From the NCBI GenBank assembly GCA_965275915.1, contig CBDHYI010000006.1:882087-946086 (forward strand): a stretch of DNA of 64,000 bases, in the 5' to 3' direction. Positions 54,579-63,344 of the stretch are shown here, one piece after another; within the stretch, counting starts at the first letter, position 1; the number at the start of each line of letters is the position of its first letter. The notes below the pieces were generated by a model that saw only the letters and a program-made list of their open reading frames with translations, searched no databases and had not been told where the DNA came from. Both the position numbers and the translations under genes were made by a program. Source of the stretch: JBDWFY01 sp965275915 (lineage in GTDB: Bacteria > Pseudomonadota > Alphaproteobacteria > Rhizobiales > Stappiaceae).

Positions 54579-55079
54579 TTATTGACCGTGTCCCTGCTTG
54601 ATGAGTTCCTCGCGCAGCATGGTCACCATTTCGGTTGACAGCTGGTCGCGCCAGATCTTTCCTTCCTGAACGCTGAGCGCTGCGATTTCCGGGCTGAGCT
54701 TGTAAAATTTCTGACCGATCGGAGAATCGTAAAACGCCCGGATCTGCTCCAGTTCGTCGACACTGAACCGGGCCGCCCAGATTTCCACAATCTTCTTGTC
54801 CAATTCGGGCCGGCGCGACGCAAGCTTCAGGGCAATTTCATCGGCCGTCGCGTTGATCACCTCGGTCAGGGCCGGGCTCGACCGGATAAACAGCGCCTTC
54901 GCCTGCTCAGCCATCACAGGCAGAATTTCATCAAACGAAGCAAGACCGCCGCTGGTCAGGACTGCGGCCCGCGCAGCATCAAGATGTTCTTTTGAATATT
55001 CCTGCGCAGCCACAGGTGACACCGACAAACAACCGACGAAAGCGACCGCCGCCAGTTTGCGAATGAGTGTGCTCTTCAT
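54579..55079 (-). CDS. DUF2059 secreted protein
   Basis: A 166-residue exported protein; the ATG at 55079 follows GGAGAAG. The signal peptide is STLIRKLAAVAFVGCLSVSP, cut after VAAQ. The DUF2059 core is IVEIWAARFSVDELEQIRAF, YDSPIGQKFYKLSPEIAALS and MLREELIKQG, helical and soluble in the periplasm. Function is unknown, but the gene is regularly located between rpiA and gor in related genomes. It begins 32 bp after the rpiA stop, so the genes probably form rpiA-DUF2059-gor. Confidence 0.9.
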   Translation of the reverse strand: MKSTLIRKLAAVAFVGCLSVSPVAAQEYSKEHLDAARAAVLTSGGLASFDEILPVMAEQAKALFIRSSPALTEVINATADEIALKLASRRPELDKKIVEIWAARFSVDELEQIRAFYDSPIGQKFYKLSPEIAALSVQEGKIWRDQLSTEMVTMLREELIKQGHGQ

Positions 55080-55111
55080 GGACTTCTCCATTATTTTCTG
55101 AAACTCTTAAT

Positions 55112-55807
55112 TTATCTGGTTCTCAGGATTGTGACGCCGACCGGTCCGCAAACATAGGCTGCATCCGCCAGGCCGACAAACAGTCCGTTCTCGACAACGC
55201 CGGGAATTCGGTTCAGGTCTGCGGCAAGTTTGCCCGCTTCTGTTATCACTTCAAGCTCGATATCCAAAATGAAATGACCGCCATCGGTGCGATACGGGTT
55301 ACCGTCATCGCCCAGTCTCAGAACCGCCTTACCGGCATAACCCAGCGAAACAAGGAGCGCCTCAATGGCATTCTTTGTCGATTGCAGGCCGAAGGGCACC
55401 ACTTCGACCGGCAAGGGAAAACGTCCCAGATTGTTCACTCGTTTTGACGAGTCGGCAACAACCACCATGCGTTTGGATGCAGCCGCTACGATTTTTTCAC
55501 GCAGCAACGCACCCCCTCCCCCTTTGATCAGCTCAAGTGCCTCATTCAGTTCATCCGCTCCGTCCACGGTCAGGTCAAGTTCCGGCAGTTCCTCAAGCGT
55601 CGCAAGAGGGATGTTCAAAGACCCGGCGAGCGCGGCAGTCCTCTCGGATGTGGGAACCGCAACTATATTCAGGCCGCCGGCCACTTTTTCACTCAAAGCT
55701 CTGGTGAAATGGTCGGCCGTCGAGCCGGTTCCCAGTCCGAGCTTCATCCCCGGCCTGACTTCTTCAAGAGCAGCCAACGCGGCTCCCTTCTTTTCGCTGT
55801 CACTCAT
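55112..55807 (-). CDS. rpiA: Ribose-5-phosphate isomerase A
   Basis: A 231-residue cytosolic isomerase interconverting ribose- and ribulose-5-phosphate. Motifs are MKLGLGTGSTADHFTRALSE (phosphate loop), VDGADELNEALELIKGGGGA with the catalytic Asp/Glu, and LLREKIVAAASKR with the catalytic Lys. It leads the probable rpiA-DUF2059-gor operon, linking pentose-phosphate flux with NADPH-dependent glutathione recycling. Confidence 0.95.
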   Translation of the reverse strand: MSDSEKKGAALAALEEVRPGMKLGLGTGSTADHFTRALSEKVAGGLNIVAVPTSERTAALAGSLNIPLATLEELPELDLTVDGADELNEALELIKGGGGALLREKIVAAASKRMVVVADSSKRVNNLGRFPLPVEVVPFGLQSTKNAIEALLVSLGYAGKAVLRLGDDGNPYRTDGGHFILDIELEVITEAGKLAADLNRIPGVVENGLFVGLADAAYVCGPVGVTILRTR

Positions 55808-56278
55808 AAACTGTCTGTCCGACCCGTTCTCATTGTCTGTTCGGCTTCCCGTCCGACGCGCGAAGCTCTTTATTCCATGACTGAGGTGCCTTTAACGGAT
55901 TTCAGCCGATAATTCCAATCCATCTCCGGCACGCGAACACTTCTCTTCGGGTCTGTGTTAAATCTGCTTCCGTCACGCATCAAGCGGCTGACTATTCCAA
56001 CTGCCTCCAACAACCATCCAATTCTGCTCAGCGTCCCTGCGGCGCCGCTTCTGCTGCGACGTGTTTACGGATACGGCCGGATGGGCATCATTATCCAATT
56101 CAGACGAACAGCGGACATTCTAAAAGTGCATGAACCGGGCACAATTGGGGCAGCGACTCCGTTTCGCATCTAAAATCGGTTGAAGACCGTCTGCCGGTTG
56201 CTTCTCCGCCTGGCGCTTGACGTTGATATCCCGCCGACGTACCCATCCCCGACACCCAAATGAACCGGACGCACCTAT
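55808..56278. other. Divergent gap between rpiA and gph
   Basis: About 470 bp with no convincing gene. Small frames at 55955-56173 and on the minus strand at 56120-56527 lack ribosome sites. It must hold the promoters of rpiA and gph; no operator is recognised. Confidence 0.5.
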
Positions 56279-56968
56279 ATGGCTGGATTGCTCATTTTTG
56301 ATCTTGACGGGACGCTCATAGACACCGCGCCCGATCTTGTAGGCACTCTGAACACGGTTCTTCAGGAGGAAAGAATCCCTCCTTTTCCCCTGGAACAAGC
56401 CAGAAATTTTATCGGTCTTGGCGCTCGCACAATGTTGAAAATGGGGTTTGAAGCCAGCGGTTGTGAGATTGAACCGGACAAACTGGAAACCCTGTTTGTC
56501 AGGTTTCTTGACCACTATCGCGAACATATCTCACTCAGAAGCCGCCCCTTCCCCGGTGCCGTCGATGCAATGACACGGTTCTCGGATGCGGGTTGGCAGC
56601 TGGCAATCTGTACAAACAAGCTTGAACATCTGGCTGTTAAACTCTTGGACGACCTGAACCTGAAAAACCGCTTTGCGGCCATAACCGGAGGGGACACATT
56701 CGAAAAGGCAAAGCCGGACCCGCTTCCCATTCTGGGCACGATGGCAAAACTCAGTGCACCGGAACACCGGACGATCATGATCGGCGATGCACGCCCCGAT
56801 ATAGACGGGGCCCGTAATGCCGGCATTCCCTCGATCGCGGTCGATTTCGGCTACACATCCGAACCGATAGCATCACTGAAACCGGATCTTGTCATTTCTC
56901 ATTTCAACGATCTTTGGAATGGAGTGGCGGCCATTCAGTCCCGAATAAGAGCTCTGTCCAAACAATGA
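56279..56968 (+). CDS. gph: Phosphoglycolate phosphatase (HAD hydrolase)
   Basis: A 229-residue HAD-family phosphatase that clears 2-phosphoglycolate. Motif I is LLIFDLDGTLIDTAPD with nucleophile D8 and acid D10; a helical cap follows. Motif II is LAICTNKLEHL, motif III the lysine in EKAKPDPLP, and motif IV MIGDARPDIDGA. Length and cap type fit Gph rather than other HAD enzymes, but substrate range in this family is broad. It is divergent from rpiA. Confidence 0.9.
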   Translation: MAGLLIFDLDGTLIDTAPDLVGTLNTVLQEERIPPFPLEQARNFIGLGARTMLKMGFEASGCEIEPDKLETLFVRFLDHYREHISLRSRPFPGAVDAMTRFSDAGWQLAICTNKLEHLAVKLLDDLNLKNRFAAITGGDTFEKAKPDPLPILGTMAKLSAPEHRTIMIGDARPDIDGARNAGIPSIAVDFGYTSEPIASLKPDLVISHFNDLWNGVAAIQSRIRALSKQ

Positions 56969-57089
56969 CCGAAACGCCTTCATGTCACCGAGGCTCGCTC
57001 GATCAGAACCAATCGAGCGCTTTGGGTGCTTGTCCCCGCACGCCTTGCAAGCTGAGACGTTAATCGCGGTGCCGGAATGATCCGAAACA

Positions 57090-57131
57090 AAAAGCCGGGA
57101 GACACATCTGCGATGTCTCCCGGCTCTTTTT
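57090..57131. terminator. Bidirectional terminator between gph and fpr
   Basis: Perfect 12-bp arms AGCCGGGAGACA and TGTCTCCCGGCT, flanked by an A-run on the left and CTTTTT on the right, between convergent genes ending at 56968 and 57202. Confidence 0.92.
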
Positions 57132-57201
57132 CAGATTTATGAATCGAACCGGACTAAAAGTGTGAATTCGCCGGTTCGGACAAGGACAATAGCAGCCTGT
57201 G

Positions 57202-58014
57202 TCAGCCCACAAAGGCCCGTTCAACAACGAACTCGGCAGGCTTGTTGTTGGCGCCTTCAGTCAGTCCGGCAGTCTCAAGCAGGGCCTTGGTGTCTTTGAT
57301 CATCTGCATGGATCCGCAAATCATCCCGCGATCGATTTCAGGGTCAAGGGCCGGCAGGCCCAAATCGTCAAACAGTTTGCCGGTCTCGATCAACGTGGTG
57401 ATACGCCCCCGGCGTTCAAACGTTTCGCGGGTCACACTTGTGTAGTGCGTGAGCTGGGTCTGCGCCAGGTCGCCGATGAGCGGGTCGTTTCTGGTTGCAG
57501 CGACCAGATCCTCGCCATATTTCAACTCGGCAATCTCCCGGCAGGTGTGTGTCAGGATCAGCTCGTCAAACTTCTCATATGTCTCCGGATCGCGGATCAG
57601 ACTTGCGAACGGTGCGATGCCGGTTCCGGTTGCAAACATATAGAGCCGCTTGCCTGGAATAAGCGCGTCGTTAACCAGCGTGCCTGTCGGCTTCTTCTTC
57701 ATCAGAATCTTGTCGCCAACCTTGATCTTCTGCAGATGCGACGTCAGCGGTCCGTCAGGGACCTTGATCGAGAAAAACTCCAGTTCCTCATCCCAGGACG
57801 GGCTCGCGATCGAATAGGCACGATAAATCGGTTTGCCGCCGATCATCAGTCCAATCATGACAAACTCGCCTGAGCGAAATCGAAAACTCGCCGGACGCGT
57901 TATTCTGAATTTAAACAGAAAGTCCGTATAATGCTGGACCTCTGTAACGGTCTCGGCGAACACGTTCGCTGGAACTGCATTCAGCAGTTCCTCGCCTTGC
58001 ATGACGATTGTCAT
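57202..58014 (-). CDS. fpr: Ferredoxin-NADP+ reductase
   Basis: A 270-residue FAD enzyme of the bacterial subclass that moves electrons between NADPH and ferredoxin or flavodoxin. The FAD site is YRAYSIASPSWDEELEFFSI, followed by VPDGPLTSHLQKIKVGDKIL. The NADP site is LYMFATGTGIAPFASLIRDP, then LTHTCREIAEL and MICGSMQMI. The C-terminus ends VERAFVG, the flexible tail typical of the bacterial rather than plastid type. It is often induced by oxidative stress; nothing here confirms that. Confidence 0.95.
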   Translation of the reverse strand: MTIVMQGEELLNAVPANVFAETVTEVQHYTDFLFKFRITRPASFRFRSGEFVMIGLMIGGKPIYRAYSIASPSWDEELEFFSIKVPDGPLTSHLQKIKVGDKILMKKKPTGTLVNDALIPGKRLYMFATGTGIAPFASLIRDPETYEKFDELILTHTCREIAELKYGEDLVAATRNDPLIGDLAQTQLTHYTSVTRETFERRGRITTLIETGKLFDDLGLPALDPEIDRGMICGSMQMIKDTKALLETAGLTEGANNKPAEFVVERAFVG

Positions 58015-58587
58015 CTGGAGTCTCTCCGCAATCGGAATGGCCGATCTTTATTCGGTGCTGTATGTAAGCGATACAATAGTGTTTTCCAATAGGATTTCCT
58101 ACGTATACAGCTGAAAAAAAGTGCCGAATATTGTCGCATGTCTAAAATTATATTTTGAGTTCCGAGCCTGATTTAGAATAGCCGGCACACAGCGATAAAT
58201 CCGACCAATTCACACCTGCGCACCGTCCGGCTAAAAACACCTGCCCGCTCTATCCAGCAAGAGCACCGCGTTCGTTATTTCACGAATAGGGTATTTCACG
58301 CGCATCCCGCTGAGGCAGTTCAACCTGCGCGGGATATGTTATAGATACAAAAGCAAAGCAATTCCCAAAGTAATACCTAAATAGTTTTTCCGCAATTCTG
58401 TTAATACTCAAACGTCCTTTGCGGCACTTTTATTCAGATTTAAGTTACTAAAACGAAATAACAATTCCGCCTTTATGAAGTAATTTTTAATATTTTTCGA
58501 TTTATAAATTGTCCTCGTTCTCTTGGGCGCAGTGATGAAAAAAACGCCACCGACGCTGCGCATTGGCCGTTGCAAGGTACTTTACTC
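58015..58587. other. AT-rich control region before the DSF module
   Basis: About 570 bp. It contains direct repeats TATTTCACG at 58276-58284 and 58292-58300, an inverted repeat ATCCCGC/GCGGGAT at 58304-58335, and a strongly AT-rich end near 58430-58515. It should hold the promoter of the response-regulator/kinase operon and that of fpr. Confidence 0.55.
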
Positions 58588-60765
58588 ATGGCTCTTGTGT
58601 TGATTGTCGATGATCAGCGAACCAATCTGCAGATTTTTTCCAAAATTGCAGCTTCGATCGATGCGGATATCACAGCCCATACTATCGATAATCCCCTTGA
58701 GGCCCTCTCCTGGCTTGAAGAAAACATCCCGGATCTGATCATCACAGATTTCAAGATGCCGGAAATGAACGGCGCGGAATTCATCGCCAATCTCAGGCAG
58801 AAGCCGGATCTGGCCGATATTCCGGTGATCGTCATTACCGTATTTGAAGAACGGAGTTTTCGAATCGCGGCGCTGAACGCCGGTGCAACCGATTTTCTTA
58901 TCAGCCCCTTCGACCATCAGGAATTCGTCACCCGAGCCCGCAACCTCCTGAAACTGCGTCGGCAACAGTTGTTACTGCAGGCCAAGGCCGACACGCTTGA
59001 GATCGAGTTGGCGCACAGCGAGCAGTCGCTTGCCCGCGCTATCCGCGATTCCAGCGAACGGATGGCGCAGGTCATCGACACGGCACCGGCGATGATCAGC
59101 GCCAGCAACCGTGAGGGCTACATTCTGTTCGCCAATGAGAGGTTCTGCCGGACATTCGGCGTGAGCACAGCCAATATCCTGGGGTGCAATATGGCCGACC
59201 TTTTAGGTCTTGAGGCAGGTGCATGCAGCCGGACGATCGATCAGATGGTCATCGAGACGGGTAAGGCCGTGAAGGACTTTGAAGAGGAAATCACCGCGGC
59301 CAACGGAAAGAAACAGGTTTATCTGACGACAAAAGCGCCTTTCCGGGACGGCGAAAACGGTGTGATCGGGGTGGTGACGAGCTCAATCGATATCACCGAG
59401 AGAAAAATCGCCGAACGGCACCTGCATTATCTTGCCCACCACGATGCGTTGACCGGCCTTGGCAACCGCACACTGCTCAGAGACCGGGTCAGTCGTGAAA
59501 TCGGCCGCAGTCGCCGAGGGAATCGTCAGTTCGCATTCCACCTTATCGATCTGGACGATTTCAAAAACGTCAACGACGTGCTGGGACATTCGACGGGCGA
59601 CGCTCTGCTCGAACACCTCGCCCGTCAACTGAACGGTTTCATCGGCCCCAACGACATTGTTGCGCGCCTTGGCGGTGACGAATTCGCCATTCTTCAATGT
59701 GACGTGTCCAATTCAGGCGATGCCGAAGTGTTTGCGCAAAAGGTGTCGGACATCATCTCTGCCGAGCATATGGTGTCCGGACAGGCGATATCCGTCACCG
59801 CGAGCATAGGTATTGCCCTTCATCCCAGCGACGGCAACGAATTTGAGACCCTGCTCCGCAATGCCGACCTTGCCATGTACCGCGCAAAGGCCGGTGACGG
59901 CAATCAGCTGTGTTTTTATGCCTCCAACATGGACAAGCGCGTCCGGCAGGCGGCTCATCTGGATTCCGAATTGAAATCTGCTCTGGAAAACGAAGAGTTC
60001 GTCCTCTGGTATCAGCCGCAGGTAGACAGCCACTCAACAAAGATCACCGGTGTCGAAGCGCTTTTGAGATGGCAGAAACCGGACGGAAAACTTATCATGC
60101 CCGGCGATTTTCTTCCGCGTGCTGAAGAAAACGGCCTGATTGTCCCGATTAACGAGTGGGTTCTTTATGAAGCGTGCCGACAGGGGAAGAGATGGCAGGA
60201 GGCGGGAATTGACGGCCTGCGTGTCGGTGTCAACCTCTCACCGGTTCAGTTCAAGCGGCAGAATGTCCCGCTGCTGATTACCAGAATACTCGCTGAGACA
60301 CGACTGGATCCCTCGCTCCTCGATCTGGAACTGACGGAAAGCATGATGTTGCATGACCGCGACGCCGTTGCACAGCAGTTGCAGCAGTTGAAGGACTTTG
60401 GCGTTCACATCTCTATCGACGATTACGGAACCGGCTGTTCTTCTCTGAGTTATGTCAAGCACTTCCCGGTCGATCGCCTCAAGATCGATCAGTCGTTTGT
60501 TCGCAATTTCCTGAGCGATCCCAGCGATGCGGCCATCGTACAGACGATCATCGCCCTGTCCCACAGCCTCGACCTTCGGGTTATCGCCGAGGGCGTCGAA
60601 ACATTGGAGCAGTTTACCAGCCTGCGCGAAGAAGCATGTGATGAGATCCAGGGCTACTATTTTGGAAAGCCGATGAACGCCGCCGATATCACCGACATGC
60701 TTCGCGCCGAATCGACGGATGAGGCGGAGCAGCAGGATCTTCCCAGGGTGGCAAAAGCAAAATGA
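58588..60765 (+). CDS. Response regulator REC-PAS-GGDEF-EAL, partner of the RpfC-like kinase
   Basis: A 725-residue cytosolic c-di-GMP regulator from the ATG at 58588 (AAGG site upstream). The REC domain spans 1-125 with phospho-acceptor D54 in LIITDFKMPEMNG. A PAS domain lies at about 155-275 (MAQVIDTAPAMISASNREGY). GGDEF at 285-445 has an intact LGGDEFAI (residues 362-366) but no RxxD inhibition site. EAL at 465-710 has GVEALLRWQ (E490), DDYGTGCSSL and EGVETLEQF, all looking catalytic. The next gene starts inside its stop (ATGA). In Xanthomonas the matching regulator RpfG is REC-HD-GYP; a PAS-GGDEF-EAL output resembles Burkholderia RpfR instead. Confidence 0.92.
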   Translation: MALVLIVDDQRTNLQIFSKIAASIDADITAHTIDNPLEALSWLEENIPDLIITDFKMPEMNGAEFIANLRQKPDLADIPVIVITVFEERSFRIAALNAGATDFLISPFDHQEFVTRARNLLKLRRQQLLLQAKADTLEIELAHSEQSLARAIRDSSERMAQVIDTAPAMISASNREGYILFANERFCRTFGVSTANILGCNMADLLGLEAGACSRTIDQMVIETGKAVKDFEEEITAANGKKQVYLTTKAPFRDGENGVIGVVTSSIDITERKIAERHLHYLAHHDALTGLGNRTLLRDRVSREIGRSRRGNRQFAFHLIDLDDFKNVNDVLGHSTGDALLEHLARQLNGFIGPNDIVARLGGDEFAILQCDVSNSGDAEVFAQKVSDIISAEHMVSGQAISVTASIGIALHPSDGNEFETLLRNADLAMYRAKAGDGNQLCFYASNMDKRVRQAAHLDSELKSALENEEFVLWYQPQVDSHSTKITGVEALLRWQKPDGKLIMPGDFLPRAEENGLIVPINEWVLYEACRQGKRWQEAGIDGLRVGVNLSPVQFKRQNVPLLITRILAETRLDPSLLDLELTESMMLHDRDAVAQQLQQLKDFGVHISIDDYGTGCSSLSYVKHFPVDRLKIDQSFVRNFLSDPSDAAIVQTIIALSHSLDLRVIAEGVETLEQFTSLREEACDEIQGYYFGKPMNAADITDMLRAESTDEAEQQDLPRVAKAK

Positions 60766-63344
60766 CGGTTACACGAAAAATCGCCGCTTATCTGCGCTGG
60801 GCGCGCGCGACACTTAAAGCGAGACCCGATACAGAGCACGAAACAACCGCAAATCGCATGTTTTTCGCGGCCGTTGTTCTTATTTTCCTCGCGGTCCGCA
60901 CCCAGATGGGCAGCGCTGCCTCGGCCGAGATGTTCGATACGCTGCTGCCGATTTTCGCGATCTACTTCGTGCTTTCCTTCGCTATATTGCTGCATATCAT
61001 TCATTATCCGGCAGAAAACCCGGCGCGCCGGATCTACTCGATCTGCCACGACGTGGCGATGACATGTATCGCGGCCTATGTCTGCGACGAAGACTCGGGC
61101 TTCTTCTACCCGCTCTTCATGTGGGCCATTCTGGGGAACGGTTTCCGGTTCGGCGTCAAATACCTGTTTATTGCCATGGCGGTTTCAACCGTCGGCTTTG
61201 CCACTCTGCTGACGATGGTGAACTTCTGGAGCGTCCATATGGCGCTTTCGATTTCGCTTGTCGTCGGCCTTGTGCTTCTGCCCACATACGTTTCCCGGCT
61301 GATCAAAAAATTGAATGAGGCCAAGCAGCAGGCCGAACAGGCGAGTAAAGCCAAAAGCATGTTCCTTGCCAGCATCAGCCATGAGCTGCGCACACCGCTT
61401 AACGCCATTATCAGCCTCGGCGACATCATGGGCGAAACGAAGCTCGACGGTGAACAGAAGCGAATGGTTCGCACCATTGCAACGGCAGGCCGCTCCCTGT
61501 TGCAACTGATCAACTCGATCCTTGATCTGTCGCGGGTCGAGTCGGGACAGATGCCAAGCAAGATCGAAACCTTTGACCTGTTTGCATTAATTGGCCGCAT
61601 CCGGCAGGTGATTGATGTTCAGGCACAGGCCAAGCTCCTGAATTTGAACGTTTATATTGACCGTAAAGTGCCCCGTCAGGTCATCGCGAACCAACGTTTT
61701 CTTGAGGAAATCCTGACCAACCTCGCCGCAAACGCCGTCAAATTTACCGATCAAGGTCATGTGGGCATCATCGTTGAGGCGCTGGACAAGGGCGATGACA
61801 GCACCGTTGTGCGTTTCGCTGTTAAAGATACCGGACTGGGAATCGCGCCTGAAGCTCAGGCGAGAATCTTCGACAGTTTTACCCAGGCCGACGAGACGAT
61901 TATCGATCGCTTCGGCGGTACCGGGCTCGGACTGGCGCTCTGCAAAAAATTCGTCGAACAGATGGGCGGCGAAATCCAGGTCGAAAGTGCCCCGGGCGAA
62001 GGCAGCCTGTTCTGGTTCGATATTCCGATGACGGCGGCGGATATGCAGTCCGCCAAAGACGATGCGGATGCTGCAAAACCGGGGACTCAGATCCTGGTGT
62101 CGACCACGCCGTCGGCTCTTTCCTCGCCCGACGATATGATGCTCGCCGGCTCATTTGAAGAGTTCGCCGAACAACTCAGGGGTCTGAGAGAATCCACTCC
62201 GGGTCCAATTCTTGTCTTCGCCGAACAGGCGCTGATCGATCATGAGCTACCCTCATTGTACACAACGATCAAACGCCTGGCCGCCGGCCACTGCCTGTCC
62301 ATCGTTTCGATTTCCGAAGGGGCCGATTGCGGGTCGGAGCATGTCACCGAATATTGCATCAGCAGCGCACGACTGCCGCTGACCTCGGAGACCATCGCGT
62401 ATTATCGGTCGATCGCCCATGCGCTTTATGAAAGCGGCCATGTATCGGGCCTGAGCAGCTATACGCCATCGGGGCGGGAGTTCAATATTCTTGTGGCGGA
62501 AGACAACCGGACAAACCAGATGGTCACCCGCAAAATTCTCGAGCGGGCCGGACATAAGGTCTCAATTGTCGACGACGGTGAACTTGCCGTATCGGCCCTG
62601 ACCGAACAGAGTTTTGACGTTGTTCTTATGGACGTCAATATGCCGAATATGAATGGGATCGAGGCAACGAAGCTTTATCGGTTTGCATCGCTGGGGCAGC
62701 CGCATGTGCCTATCATTGCGCTCACTGCCGATGCAACGGAAGAAGCCCGTCAGCGGTGCCTTGAAGCGGGCATGGACGCATGCGCGACCAAACCGATTGA
62801 ACCTGCGGTTCTGTTGCAGTTGATCGACGACCTGGTGACGGTCGATCAGACCGAACAAAACAGCGCCGTGTTCACTCGCGGCTCTCCGACGGTTGTGTCT
62901 TCCATGGAAGAAACGGAAGATTTCGAAACCGAAGAACTCGACCTGGAGAAGCTCTCGCAGCTGCTCAAGCTGGGTGGCGGCGAATTTGTCTGTGACCTGA
63001 TTGCCCAGTTTACAAACGATTCCGCACACGTCTTAAAGCAGCTTTCCCAGTCGGTCGCCGAAGAGGACGTGACTGCATTCAGAGAGCACACCCATTCCCT
63101 ACGGAGCGCAGCGGCCAACATCGGCGCCAAACAGATTTTTGCGATGTGCCTCCAGTGGCGGATGATTGATCGCAAGGAGCTGGTCGCCAACGGCGAGGAT
63201 ATGCTCTTATCGCTCAAGCAGGCCTTTGACAGTGTCTCCCTGGCGTTGGATACGTTCGAAGAAAATCTAATGGAAGACGGTGCGCGGCCGACGGCCCGGC
63301 CGTTAAAGCGTGGACGCCTGAAGTCCGGTGTGTCAGACTTCTGA
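60762..63344 (+). CDS. rpfC: RpfC-like hybrid sensor histidine kinase (DSF receptor type)
   Basis: An 860-residue membrane kinase overlapping the regulator gene by 4 bases. The N-terminus holds RPDTEHET (D23-T24-E25) before the first span, resembling the DSF-sensing segment of Xanthomonas RpfC. About five or six spans cover residues 33-175 (CHDVAMTCIAAYV, WAILGNGFRFGVKYLF). HisKA has H207 in SISHELRTPLNAI; HATPase has NLAANAVKFTDQG, DTGLGIAP and GGTGLGLALCKKF. REC has D624 in VVLMDVNMPNMNG, and a C-terminal Hpt has H778 in THSLRSAAANIG. This is the RpfC order. It would pass phosphate to the regulator upstream on sensing a fatty-acid signal. A generic hybrid kinase is the alternative, less likely given the rpfF neighbour. 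Confidence 0.88.
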   Translation: MTVTRKIAAYLRWARATLKARPDTEHETTANRMFFAAVVLIFLAVRTQMGSAASAEMFDTLLPIFAIYFVLSFAILLHIIHYPAENPARRIYSICHDVAMTCIAAYVCDEDSGFFYPLFMWAILGNGFRFGVKYLFIAMAVSTVGFATLLTMVNFWSVHMALSISLVVGLVLLPTYVSRLIKKLNEAKQQAEQASKAKSMFLASISHELRTPLNAIISLGDIMGETKLDGEQKRMVRTIATAGRSLLQLINSILDLSRVESGQMPSKIETFDLFALIGRIRQVIDVQAQAKLLNLNVYIDRKVPRQVIANQRFLEEILTNLAANAVKFTDQGHVGIIVEALDKGDDSTVVRFAVKDTGLGIAPEAQARIFDSFTQADETIIDRFGGTGLGLALCKKFVEQMGGEIQVESAPGEGSLFWFDIPMTAADMQSAKDDADAAKPGTQILVSTTPSALSSPDDMMLAGSFEEFAEQLRGLRESTPGPILVFAEQALIDHELPSLYTTIKRLAAGHCLSIVSISEGADCGSEHVTEYCISSARLPLTSETIAYYRSIAHALYESGHVSGLSSYTPSGREFNILVAEDNRTNQMVTRKILERAGHKVSIVDDGELAVSALTEQSFDVVLMDVNMPNMNGIEATKLYRFASLGQPHVPIIALTADATEEARQRCLEAGMDACATKPIEPAVLLQLIDDLVTVDQTEQNSAVFTRGSPTVVSSMEETEDFETEELDLEKLSQLLKLGGGEFVCDLIAQFTNDSAHVLKQLSQSVAEEDVTAFREHTHSLRSAAANIGAKQIFAMCLQWRMIDRKELVANGEDMLLSLKQAFDSVSLALDTFEENLMEDGARPTARPLKRGRLKSGVSDF

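Noticed and set aside
55955..56527. Frames in the rpiA-gph gap, including a minus frame ending in a CPNC motif.
   Set aside because: No ribosome site or family resemblance; the minus frame is mostly antisense to gph.
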